Program-made: the position numbers and the translations under genes
The notes under the pieces: model-generated
Seen by the model: only the letters and a program-made list of their open reading frames with translations
Databases searched by the model: none
Told to the model about the DNA's origin: nothing
NCBI GenBank assembly: GCA_905178155.1
Contig: CAJINV010000012.1
Coordinates: 2,870,353-2,934,352 of the forward strand
DNA from: Amoebophrya sp. A120
Lineage: Eukaryota; Sar; Dinophyceae; Syndiniales; Amoebophryaceae
Length of the DNA stretch: 64,000 nt
Direction of reading: 5' to 3'
Shown: positions 11,769-21,756 of the stretch, piece by piece
Layout: each line of letters begins with the position of its first letter
Numbering within the stretch: position 1 is the stretch's first letter

Positions 11769-13735
11769 TCACTTTTCCTTCTTCACGTCCTCCTCCGCCG
11801 TTGTGGTTTTGTCGTCATCCTTTTTGTCCTTCATTTCCACCTATGCGCTGCAAACATGTCTGGGTCTGAAAGATTGCGAGATCTGTCATGCTAGCCTGGC
11901 ATGACTCTGAACTCTGTGTTGCGTGGCCACAAACAGCCTCTCTCGGCTGTCATGCAAAAACGCAGCTTCTCATGCGAAATACGCAGCACAGAAGCAGAAA
12001 AAGTTTTGGCATGCTTCGCGGCGCATTACAGTGTGCTATATTATTGACTGACTTGCATCACAAGGTTCCAGACCTAGACCTACTTGCACTGGATACCACC
12101 TCTCCAGCGTCATTTTTCGACGGCGACGCTGTCTCGTCGTCGTCTGCACCAGATGCCGAGGAATCTTTCCCCTCCTTCTCCTTCTTCTCTTTTTTTTCCT
12201 TCTTTTTTTCCTTTTTCTCCTCCTTGTATCCTAAGTAAAAACGTCCCCGCCCGACGCGTGTCATCCTACAATCAGGATGGGCTGATCGATTTGTCATGCG
12301 ACCACACTACCTAAACACGATGATACTACGATGCCAGACTTGTCATGCGCAACACACAAACCCTTTTTGATTTGTGTAGCCATCAAGTCCCCATCTTTAA
12401 TACTCCGCAGCGCGGACGTTTTTACCAAGGATACCTTGCGCTTCTTTTTCTCCTCCTTTGTCAGTCGCTTTTTATCGTCGTAGTCCTCCTCGTCCTCTTC
12501 CGGATCGGGCCTGACGCCAAACACGTAGTACCGGATCACGTCCCAGCCCAACCCGACTAAACAGCAAACCCCGAGGAGATACAGGAAAATCCTCACCCGC
12601 GGGCTCTTCGTCTGCTCGCAGTCACAGCCCATCGCCCAGCTATGAACTGCAAAAGTATCGTACTACTATAAATTGCATGACAAATTCCCTCAGCATGACA
12701 AATGCAATTTGTCATGCTGATTTGCCTTGGGAACGAGATTTGTAATGCGTGTCTGCAATTAGTACGAGTACGATACTTTTGCACAGGATACCAGCAGTTC
12801 TTCGCTGACTCCCACTTGTCCTTCGTCACGTTCACCATCAGTCCCTCCGGATGCTGGTCCGTATGGAGTGCAAATATCCCTGGATGTCTGGAAAGGTCGA
12901 ACTTGTAATGCGTGTCTTGCATTCGTGGAGAATTTGTGTTGCATCAACAGCAAATGGGACGCTTCCCTTGCCATGTAAAAACGCTGTTTGTCATGCGTGT
13001 TTAGGCATCAGAAGGCGCTTCGAAAGCTTGTCATGCTTGGCTGCCATTGCAAGCGTTGCAATGATGCGCAATTCAGCATCACAGACTTCCAGACCCAGAC
13101 ATTTTTGCATTTGATAGTCCGTTTCGATATACAACTCCTCCCCCTCGCCACTGACCCAATCCAGCCCGCCGGTGAACATGGGGATTGACCAGGACTCCGC
13201 GATGCGCCGCTTGTACTCCCCCACCGGGCCGCACCGCTTCGCGAATTCGATCATTTTTTCCGCCTCCACCGCCGTCTCGGCGTTGGACCCGATTTTTTTC
13301 AACACCTGGCATTGCGGCGAACTATCCGTCTCGTTCACCCGCACTAAAATCTGGGAATCCGCGAAGGCAATGCCGGAGAAGGGGGACAGTTCGTCGGCGC
13401 GGGGGCACTCCTTCACCTTCACGCCTGGACCGGCTTTAGGACCCTGATTTGTAGTTTTTGCGATTTTCATTTCAATCAATTTCGGCTGGTTCTTCTTCTT
13501 GCCATGCAGCGATCATGCGCAAGAAATAAAGCAGAACCGATTTGATGCTGTGCAAAAAAGCTCGAAGATGATTGAAACAAAGGAGAAGTCAAAGTAGTAC
13601 CGTATTGAACTTGTCATAGTTGTTAAACAAGATCTTCGATCGCCCTCCATCGTATTCGAATGCCGCGTGCACTGGTACTGGCTCCGTCGTCAGGTGCACA
13701 CCAGCGGCAGTCAGGGTAATGGCTGCTTTTCGCAT
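11769..13735 (-). CDS. Single-pass membrane protein with Lys/Glu-rich C-terminal tail
   Basis: The model joins 13735-13601, 13443-13117, 12856-12791, 12635-12434, 12221-12096 and 11836-11769 to give 924 nt (307 aa), using one GT-AG intron (13600-13444) and three introner elements. The N-terminal two thirds look like a soluble, probably lumenal domain (residues 1-175, with DSSPQC and GEYKRRIAESWSIPMF). One membrane segment follows (IFLYLLGVCCLVGLGWDVI). The tail is an acidic then very Lys-rich stretch (EEKKEKKKEKKEKKEKEG) ending at TGA 11771-11769. I do not recognise the family. The introner at 12227 falls exactly in the Lys-rich tail. The ATG at 13735 is the first in frame, but another 5' exon cannot be excluded. 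Confidence 0.7.
11842..12095. mobile_element. Introner element, family A (A3-like)
   Basis: Left end carries ATGTCTGGGTCTG; the right end is diverged (CCAGACCTAGACC). 5-bp duplication CCACC. Frame is kept across it (DAGEV/EMKDKK). Confidence 0.92.
12227..12433. mobile_element. Introner element, family C, short copy
   Basis: Family C ends (AAGTAAAAACGTCCCCGCCC on the left), 5-bp duplication CCTTG. At 207 bp it is about 80 bp shorter than the other four family C copies. Confidence 0.92.
12641..12790. mobile_element. Introner element, family B
   Basis: Inverted ends TGCAAAAGTATCGTACT, 5-bp duplication CCAGC. Frame is kept across it (SAKNCW/AMGCDC). Confidence 0.93.
12862..13116. mobile_element. 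Introner element, family A, hybrid ends
   Basis: The left end has the alternative tip ATCCCTGGATGTCTGG, the right end the usual CCAGACCCAGACAT. 5-bp duplication GTCCG. Interior is A4-like. Frame is kept across it (YIETDQHPEG). Confidence 0.92.
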
Positions 13736-14960
13736 GGTTCTCAATTCTTCTATTATTTCAGGTGCTGTCTTACACAACCTTAGTTGCAGCCCGTCGTGGT
13801 GCTGTGTGCGGTATCTAATAGACTGCCTAACCCTAAAATGAGGTACTTTAGAGTAAATGACGATAAATTTTGTCGCTTTACAAAATTTTTTTTTTTTTTA
13901 CAAAATATTAGGGAAACACACGTTTTTGTGCAGGAAAGGGACAGCAATGCACTAATTTTGGATTACAAAAAAGCATGCATGTTTCCAACACGTGCTACAA
14001 CTAACAACAAAAATACACGTTTTGTCTGGCCTGCATGAAAACTGTTGGTCGAAAACAGCCTACTAGTAGTCGCACATAAAGAGTCGTGACTTCCAAACTC
14101 AGTATAAAGTTCCTTTGCTTGCGCGCTTCTCTTCTTCTACCAGGGATCTGATTCTCGTCTTCTTAGAATAGTCATAGTGGCACAGCACTTCACTTCATCT
14201 AGTCTTTACCGACTCTGCTCTGATCTGCTTTCTTTAGAAAGATTTCGATCGTCAGTGTTTTTTCTGCGCTTCTGAGAGAAATTCGCAGTGCTTTGATATT
14301 CAGCCTGTTCTCTTCATCCTAGTAGGAACACAGCGGGGTCATATGAAATGCTCTTGCCATTCTAGCCGATACCCGGTCAGTACGAACTACTTGTGCTCTT
14401 CTTTTTAATTGAAAAACTTTTACTCAACTCTGCTGTGATAAGTTTAGGAAAATAAGCAGCAGAAAGCGCTTTTTCTTGCTCTGTGAATTATTTGTCGAGG
14501 AAAGTGATACTCCGCCTCAAATGTTGATGACAGGTCGCTGAGCTAGAAAACGAAAATTTTTCTTCGAATGAACGGCGCGACTTGATATTTCTTGCCGCGG
14601 CGAAGTTGTACTGATATACTTTCAAACTAAACACCTTTTGATGCTGACTCTGAAAGCGAGCCTGTTGTAAATATTTCTAGGACGATATCGGCTGCGTCTT
14701 AGGTACCGAACTGCTTTATATCGATAAGTTTTACTAGATTGGGACTTTCAATACTTGTCGCTATTTTTTGGGGAAAATGTACCAAATCGACAGCACAACA
14801 GCAGCATCACAACAGAGCACGTGCCTTTGGTGCTATTGATGACATCAAATCATCTTCTGCTGGTGTGCAAGATTTTTCTTTTTGTGACGTCGTATGTCGT
14901 AGTCGCTACCTCCTACACAATGATACTTTTCCCTTTTTGATGGACAAACCGGAACCTCTT
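13736..14960. other. Intergenic stretch
   Basis: AT-richer DNA upstream of the 11769-13735 gene and downstream of the U-box gene. No exon or element seen. Confidence 0.6.
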
Positions 14961-17900
14961 CTATCTTGGCGTCGTCCCGTCCATGTTGACATCCCCATCC
15001 TCTGTTACTTCCGGCGGTGCCATTTTGTAGCCGTGCTCCACCTATCAAGTGCAAAAATGTCTGGGTCTGGGAAAGTGCAAACTTGTCATGCAGATTTTTC
15101 ATGACCCACGAGGTGTGGAGTGCGGGACTTAGCATGACAGACTCTGCGAGGTCTCCGTCTCTCCCATGCCTATCCTGCATGAGAAACTGCCTTCCATCTT
15201 GGTCAAAAGTGGACAGCTTTTGGCACTCCTGCAACACAGATTTTTGCATGCTTCAGATTTACCATGACAAGTTGCAACCTCCCAGACCCAGACACTTTTG
15301 CATTTGATACCACCGTGAAAAACTGGTAGATTTTCTTCCGGAGCTCGTGTGCTGGTTTCAAGTCCTTCTTCGTGAACGAAGCTTTTGTGAAGGGGTCCAT
15401 ACCGTCGCCCATGGCGATTCGCTCCGCCGTGTCTCTGTTGACGATGTTGCCGGAAGGGAGCTCCACGGGATCGTTCATTACGATGTCCCTGATAGAGTAA
15501 CAGTTTTGGGTTTTTGCATGACAGATTCTTTTCCTCATTCGAGACCTGCATGCGAAATTTTCATTTTGGAAAACAAAAAAAAAACTTCAAAAAGTCGTAC
15601 ATTAACGGATCCATGTATTCCTCTGGTAGCGAGCCCACTTTCTGCTCGATCGCCGCCAGCTGGTCTTCCGCAGACCCCGTCTGCTCTAGTAATGCTTTGA
15701 CAAAGCTTGCGAACTCCTCAGACAAGTCTTTGCTTATCATGCCGTCGCGGCGGGAAATGCGGACAGCCTTTTCGAAGGTGTTGATGTTCCCCGCTCGAGC
15801 GTCGTTGATCACGTGGTGGATTACCTGTTTTAATATTTGATGTACGGGACAATAAATACGGTTGGATGTTGCGACGTCGTTCGTGCTGATTTTTCCAATG
15901 CGAAAACACATTGAGTTTGAGATAGCAAAACCTGCATCATTCAACATGGTAGTAGAACTTTCTGTACCTTATCCCTTTCTGTCCTTGCTATGACGACGAG
16001 CATCTCGATGATGAAAGTGAGCAGTTCCACCGGCTTGAAATGAAACTCGGCGTAATCTTTCTGCCCGCCTTGCTGCTTCAAATTCATGGACTTGGGGCCG
16101 ACAAGCCTGTGAGAGTTGTTGTGTCCTCGTTCATGCAATAATCATAATGTCCAATCCTGCATGACAGAAGCTATTTCTCATGCGCAGCGCTGCAACAGAA
16201 AAAATGTATCAAATACCTGTCCATGCAGGCATTCAAACAGTTCTGGACCATCTGCTGCAGAACCACGGATATCCTGTGCAAAAGTATCGCACTCGTAGTA
16301 ATTGCAGTCATGCATTACAAATATTTTTATCAAGGCAAATCCGCATTACAAATTCCATTTCTCATGTTTAGGAAATTTGTATTGCAATTCATACTAGTAC
16401 GATACTTTTGCAATGCATAACGGATTTTTTCGTCACGATATTACAGTGAAAAATGCCACCACCCCGGAATTTACAAAAGTTTCTCATGCAAAGTTTCCAA
16501 GTGAAAGCTTTTTGTCTTGCATGAGAGGACTACGAGCGTTTCTGATGCAGAATCTAGGTGCGCGAGCTATCTTTTGCATAACAGATCCGGCTACTGGTGG
16601 GCTCCTTTGCAACACAGATTCAAGCTATTCAGCATGGAAAATTTGTGATGCTGATACATGCAAGACGGGGAATGTTTCTATTGGAAAGGTTTGCAATATA
16701 AAGGGTGCCAAGCTTGGGGTAGGGGCATTTCTCATTGTGATACACGATTTCCGGTGTTTCTTTCACGATGGAGTGCAGGGTCTTAATCGTCCGGAACCCT
16801 AATTTCATGTAGGTGACGCAGTGCTCCTTGGGGTCTCTTCTGGATCTTCTGTACAAATCCTCGCCCTGCTCGTTCCTTTCGTCGTCCTCCATGCCACCGC
16901 GGTCGACGCCGACGCCTTTTATTTAGTGGAATTAGTGATGCAAAAACTACACGAAGACAGTGTCAAAGAAAATGAAAAATGCAGTTTATGCATGACAGAC
17001 ACAGAATCAATGATCACGTTCTTGAAAACACGCTCTATACCAGCCGCCGCCGTTTCCATCAACTCCTCGTCATTGATCTGCTCCCCTCTGGCTCTTCTCT
17101 CGGCCAACACTTTCCGTTTTCTTATCGATGCCAACGTGTCCATGCCCTCATCCAATTGCACCGTCGCATCCGACATCAGCAAGTTCAGGAACTTCAAAAA
17201 ATCGTCCTCCTGTTCGGATGCGAAATTTCTCAAATTTTTCCGGTGTAGCTCACTGGACTGGTTCCCAGAAATCAACAACCCGAAGAGTTCCATGATGGGC
17301 ACGCGGAGCTGGTATTTCAGCTGCATCCTGATATCGTAATAACTTTGTTTTGTTTTCTCCACCGCGTTGAAAACGAGCAAGCACGAGGGGATGATGTTCT
17401 GGACCACCGGCTTGAATTCCTGGAGTCTCGTCGCCCACCGCTGGGACTTGATCAAAAAGCTAATAATGTTCACCACTTTCCCCCGGGTACTCGGGTTCTT
17501 CACGTGGTCGCCCGCGCCGAGGAAGAAGACGAGCAAGAGTAAGAGACTGTCCACATCTACCCTTTGGTAAAACGGGTGCTGGGTCGTTGGTGGGTACTGC
17601 ACGTCGCGGAAATATTCCAAAATCGCGACGAGATTCTCCACCAAGCACGCCGGCAGGACCGACCACTCGGGGGAAACCTGCTTCGGGGGGATCGTCACAT
17701 TCGTGAACGCCGCTGCTGGTCTATCCGGGTTGTCGGCGAACTTCGGCTTGCATTCCGGGTAAGCGGCGGCGAGTAAGTACAGTTATGGGACTGTCAGGAT
17801 CGAAATCGACAAAGTCGAAAAATTTGTAATGCATAAAATGTAGAGCACGTATGGCCTGTGTTGGGGAGCAAGCAAATGAGACCGGTGGCAGGCCTGTTTA

Positions 17901-20900
17901 GGGGAAGGCGTTGTGCTGCCAGAGTACCATGACAAGAGCAGTCTTCTTTGCCCAAACAGCATGACAGACTGGATTTTAGTGCTTCCGAAATTTGTCATGC
18001 GCCACTTGGAAACTGAGGCTCCGACTGGTGTCGATTTTATGCATCACAGGTTTTTCGATTTTGTCAATTTCGATTCTGACACTCCCATAACAATGCGAGT
18101 AGATTTATGCCGTGGATCAACCCGGACAGGAATCCCTCCTGCTCCAACACCGTGCTGATGCACAAATGCTCTATTCAGGAACAAAAGTGTGTAAGTGTAA
18201 CTTTCTTTGAGGAACAGCATCACAAATATGCTCTACATGACAGAGAAACCTTGTCATGCATGGTTTGTATAGGGAAAACACCCATGAAAAGAGGACTTGA
18301 TGGCTGTCTGGCATGACAGGTGTAACTCTGTTGCATCTTCTGCAGCACAAATTTACACTTACACAGTTTTTTTCTTGCATATGCTCCCCGAAGCACTTGT
18401 CCGCTTTCTCCGGCGCTTTGTTCCACAGAGAAGAAAACGCCGCGACGTAGCACATGTCCTCCTTCAACACCGGGCAGGCGAGGCAGTTGAAGGATTTGAG
18501 TAACAGCGTGAAGATCTGCGTCGCGAACTTAAATTTCTGCTTCTGGTTCCCGTTCTCATCCAGCAAAGCCATCTTCAAACCGCTCTTCGCAAGCTTCACC
18601 TGTTCCTCGTCGCCCATTTTTGTTTCGGAGGAAAAATCGCCGAGTAACTTTTTCACTTCCTCGTCCACGGCGAAAATGCTGGAGTCTAACAACTGCCCCA
18701 CCGCGGAAATTTTCACGGGTCGATTCAACTCCAGTAACAGCCAGAACACGTTCAACCCGCACCCGGGCGTGGAATACCCGACTGTCCTCGCTTGCTGGAT
18801 CTGCATGGTTAACCGGGCGTCTAAGTTCTGGTGGAAGGGGATGTCCGAGTTGGACAAGGTGTCGATGAAGTGGTTTATCAGATACAAAAATGTCTGGGTC
18901 TGGAAACTTGTGATGCTAAAAGTGAATCGTAGACGGACTGCAATACGCAGCTATGCATGACAAATTTTTTGGCTCCCATGTCTTACGTATTCCGCATGGC
19001 AAACTGCGTTTTTGCATGACAGGTAAGAGGGCCTTTTCGTGCTTATGCAACACAGATTCTCGAGTCATGCCAGGCAAGCATGACAAACTTGCATTCTTCT
19101 AGTAGACCCAGACACTTTTGCATTTGATATGGTTCTCCTGCCCGCCCTCGTGAATCTGGTTCGCGCCCTTTGCGCGGTCGTCATTTCCCTTCAACATCTC
19201 GGCGAGCCAGTGAACGACCGCTTCCCGGCAGTCCTCGCCGGAACGCAGCTATCAACTGCAAAAGCATCGTACTTGTCCTAAAGTTGCAAACATGCATGAC
19301 AAATCTTCTTCCTAAGGGAAAAGAGCATTGGAGATTCCTTTTCTACTAATGCTGAGGGAATTTGTGATGCTATTTCTACTAGTACGTTAGACTTTTGCAC
19401 TTCATAGTAGCAGCGGATTCACCACGTTCAGGGTTTGCTCCATGACCTAGTAAATAAATTGGGTTTCGTTTCACTTTCGTTTCAAGATTATGCATGACAA
19501 AACACACTTCCACTCCACGTCTCAGCAACACAAGTTCACATTAGAATTATACCTGTCCCATGGTCCCTTGCAACGTTTTTTTCGACGCCTCCACGGTTTT
19601 CTGGGATTTTTTGGTCGCGTTTTCGAAGTGCATCGACCTCACGTCCGCTTTCACCGAGCGGTACAGCATGGTGTCCATGGTGGTTGGACAGAGTAGTGTT
19701 CCGAAAAGCGATTCCATTTGCAAATTGAACCCGTTAGATTTTTCCTGTCCAGCTTTCGTCCCGAACATAATCTTCTGTGCGTCGGGTTGGAACTGCTTGC
19801 TGCAGGTGGTGACGATTTTGTTCAGCAACTGCGATTTTCTGCTGATCAGACTGGTCAAAAACCCAACATCCTGCATTTTGTGGTCCGTGAAACACCTGCC
19901 CTTGATCCTCTGCATTAGTTGGTCCAACGCCGGTTGGAAGAGAATTTGTATCGCGGTGAGCTGGTCATCTGCCGGGTCTAGTTCATCACAAATCGTGGTC
20001 ACCAGTAAGTGGACGAAGTTTAGCGTTAATATCCGGTTCGGCACGGGTCCGCCGGGGGTTAGTGGCGTTGGGCAAAATAATTGGACCAGCAAATCCGCAC
20101 CGGCGACTTATCCTGAGTAAAAACGCCCCCACACCAGAGTCAAGATGGGGAATCTGCTAGACAAAATCAGCCAGCTTTGGTTGTTTCGCATGACAAGTTT
20201 GTCCGCGTAGTGTGATCCTGTTTAGGTAGTTCAGCAGCATCAGAGATATATCTTATCATGCTGATTATAGCATCACAAATCCCAAAACACGGCCAGAAAA
20301 TGCTTCTCATGGGGCTCCGCATGAGAAACTCTTTTGGCGTGCTGATTTGCATGACAACTCTGGGGCGAGGACGTTTTTGCTCGGAATACGACTGTGCTCA
20401 TGTTCATGTTACCGTCCGGGTCGCTGAACATTTCCGGCATATGGATTGCAAATATGTCTGGGTCTGGAAGGTTGGAACTTGTAATGCTAGCTTTCCATAC
20501 CTAAAAAAAAATCTGTATTGCATAACCAACAGAAGTCGCTGCAGCCTCTTTTGTGCATGCAAATACGCAGTTTCTCATGTGGATTGCGTATGAGAAAGCG
20601 TTCTCGAAAGTTGTCATGCTGGGTTGCATTCGGAGCTGTTTCCATCATCCACATTTCAGCATCACAAGTTTCCAGACTTGTGATGTTTGCATTTCATAAG
20701 GCATGGTCAAGACCAAATTCGCGTATCTGGCGAGCAAGCGCATCAAGTCCGGGATTTTGTCCTTCAGCTCTTGCTGGAGTTTGTCCTTCCTTGCGAAGTC
20801 CTCACAGCGGAGGAAGCACCCATGTAAATACTGGATCTGTTTGATCTGGTCCGCGTACAGTATGCCCAGTTTCGCCTCCACGATCAAGTCTGCGCGGTTG

Positions 20901-21013
20901 AAGGAAGGTGACTCGGCTTCCTTTAGCTGGTCAACCACGGCCTTCACAAAATTCGCAGACTGCGCATCGTAGCTGCATTCCAGAATGCGCTCGATGATTT
21001 TGGACTCGTCCAT
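14961..21013 (-). CDS. UFD2: Ubiquitin conjugation factor E4 (Ufd2/UBE4-type U-box E3/E4 ligase)
   Basis: Ufd2/UBE4 proteins extend ubiquitin chains on substrates and bind Cdc48/p97. The model starts at ATG 21013, stops at TAG 14963-14961 and has 15 exons with 3,246 nt (1,081 aa), close to the usual length of the family. The Ufd2 core is seen in exons such as 17778-17018 (ELFGLLISGNQSSELHRKNL) and 16106-15968 (GPKSMNLKQQGG). The C-terminal U-box is in exons 15824-15310: PEEYMDPLM joins to DIVMNDPVELPSG by a GT-AG intron, followed by DPFTKASFTKKDLKPAHELR. Nine introner elements of six families (A, B, C, D, E, G) and five GT-AG introns interrupt it. One exon between two elements (16433-16420) is only 14 nt, and the frame is restored across it (PEIVTKKSVVLQQ). 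Identification is firm from the U-box and core order. Confidence 0.93.
15043..15309. mobile_element. Introner element, family A (A2 subtype)
   Basis: Family A ends, 5-bp duplication CCACC. Lies right after the U-box codons; frame is kept (YQFFTV/EHGYK). Strongly similar to 5567 in the same orientation. Confidence 0.94.
16107..16216 (-). other. Ordinary GT-AG intron carrying introner-type words
   Basis: On the minus strand the intron runs GTATTTGATA...TCTCACAG and joins ACMDR to LVGPK. It has no inverted ends or flanking duplication but contains TGCATGACAG and TTCTCATGCG, the words typical of the introner interiors. Confidence 0.8.
16270..16419. mobile_element. Introner element, family B
   Basis: Family B ends (TGCAAAAGTATCGCACT / AGTACGATACTTTTGC), 5-bp duplication ACGGA. 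Confidence 0.94.
16439..16742. mobile_element. Introner element, family D
   Basis: Inverted ends GTGAAAAATGCCACCACCCC, 5-bp duplication CACGA. Same orientation as the other family D copy at 40319. Only 19 bp separate it from the family B element at 16270. Confidence 0.94.
17784..18089. mobile_element. Introner element, family E
   Basis: Inverted ends with GTCAGGATCGAAATCGACAA. Flanks ACAGT / ACAAT differ at one base. Frame is kept (NLLAL/YLLAAA). Opposite orientation to the copy at 62422. Confidence 0.9.
18172..18381. mobile_element. Introner element, family G
   Basis: Imperfect inverted ends around GTGTAAGTGTAA, with CAGTTTTTTTCTTG at the right end. 5-bp duplication TGCTC. Related in inverted orientation to 60555. 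Confidence 0.88.
18876..19129. mobile_element. Introner element, family A (A3 subtype)
   Basis: Left end ATGTCTGGGTCTGGAA; the right end has a 4-base change within the repeat. 5-bp duplication TGGTT. Interior includes GACAAACTGCGTTTTTGCAT. Confidence 0.93.
19250..19406. mobile_element. Introner element, family B
   Basis: Family B-like ends (TGCAAAAGCATCGTACT on the left). Flanks GCAGC / GTAGC differ at one base. Confidence 0.88.
20109..20390. mobile_element. Introner element, family C
   Basis: Left end GAGTAAAAACGCCCCCACAC, 5-bp duplication CGACT. Inverted relative to 682 and 24605. Confidence 0.93.
20440..20698. mobile_element. Introner element, family A (A4 subtype)
   Basis: Full left end ATGTCTGGGTCTGGAA; the right end is degenerated to CCAGACTTGTGATG. 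Flanks CGGCA / AGGCA differ at one base. Interior close to 50891 and 61836. Confidence 0.88.
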
Positions 21014-21756
21014 TTTGTTACGGGTTTTTTCGCGTAGTGAAAATCAATGTGGACGGTCTTTATTAAAAGGTATTATAAACAACCAATTAGTGGGCGGGGT
21101 TAGAGCGCGACATGTGTGACACGGTGGACACATCGACGGTGATCAAGACGTGGCTGTTTTTATAGATACGCAAATTATTGTCTACGGTTTCTATTGGACT
21201 TGCGGCTGAGGAAAAATCAGTTGCTGTGTCGAAAAATCACAAACCAAGGAACAGGAAATGATTTGACACAGTACAACTACGTAGAGGTCCTGAAATAAAT
21301 CGATGAGTGGGAAAAGCAATTGACCTTATGTGCTGCAACAACTTTGAAGATGGCCAGATTTGCTTTGAAGCAGAAAAACCGCCGGCGTCATATTTGAGAA
21401 CTGATCATGAAGATCGATCGGAGAAAATACAGAACAGCAGGAGCTCGCTCCTTGAAAAGTGCAAAAGAGCCGACAGGCTCGTACCGCCAAGCACATTCTT
21501 GCCGGTGGACTCGCTTGCTTTTATTGCACCAGAGATTCAGCTGCATTGCTTTCATCTCGAGGACAGTGAAACGGAAAATACATCAGTGACAATGACTACT
21601 TGCCTTGTAGGAGCCGTAGTATCCAAATTCAGGGTCCACCAGCGGAAATAACTTCTGTTTTTGCCTTAGGTAATCTTACATTCGAAAGTTCTTTCCTGGG
21701 AAGTAGATTCATTTTTGTTATAAATGCGACGCTGCTCGAAGCTGCATCCAAAAATC
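21014..21756. other. Intergenic stretch
   Basis: Between the start of the U-box gene and the stop of the K+ channel gene. No exon or element recognised. Confidence 0.6.
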
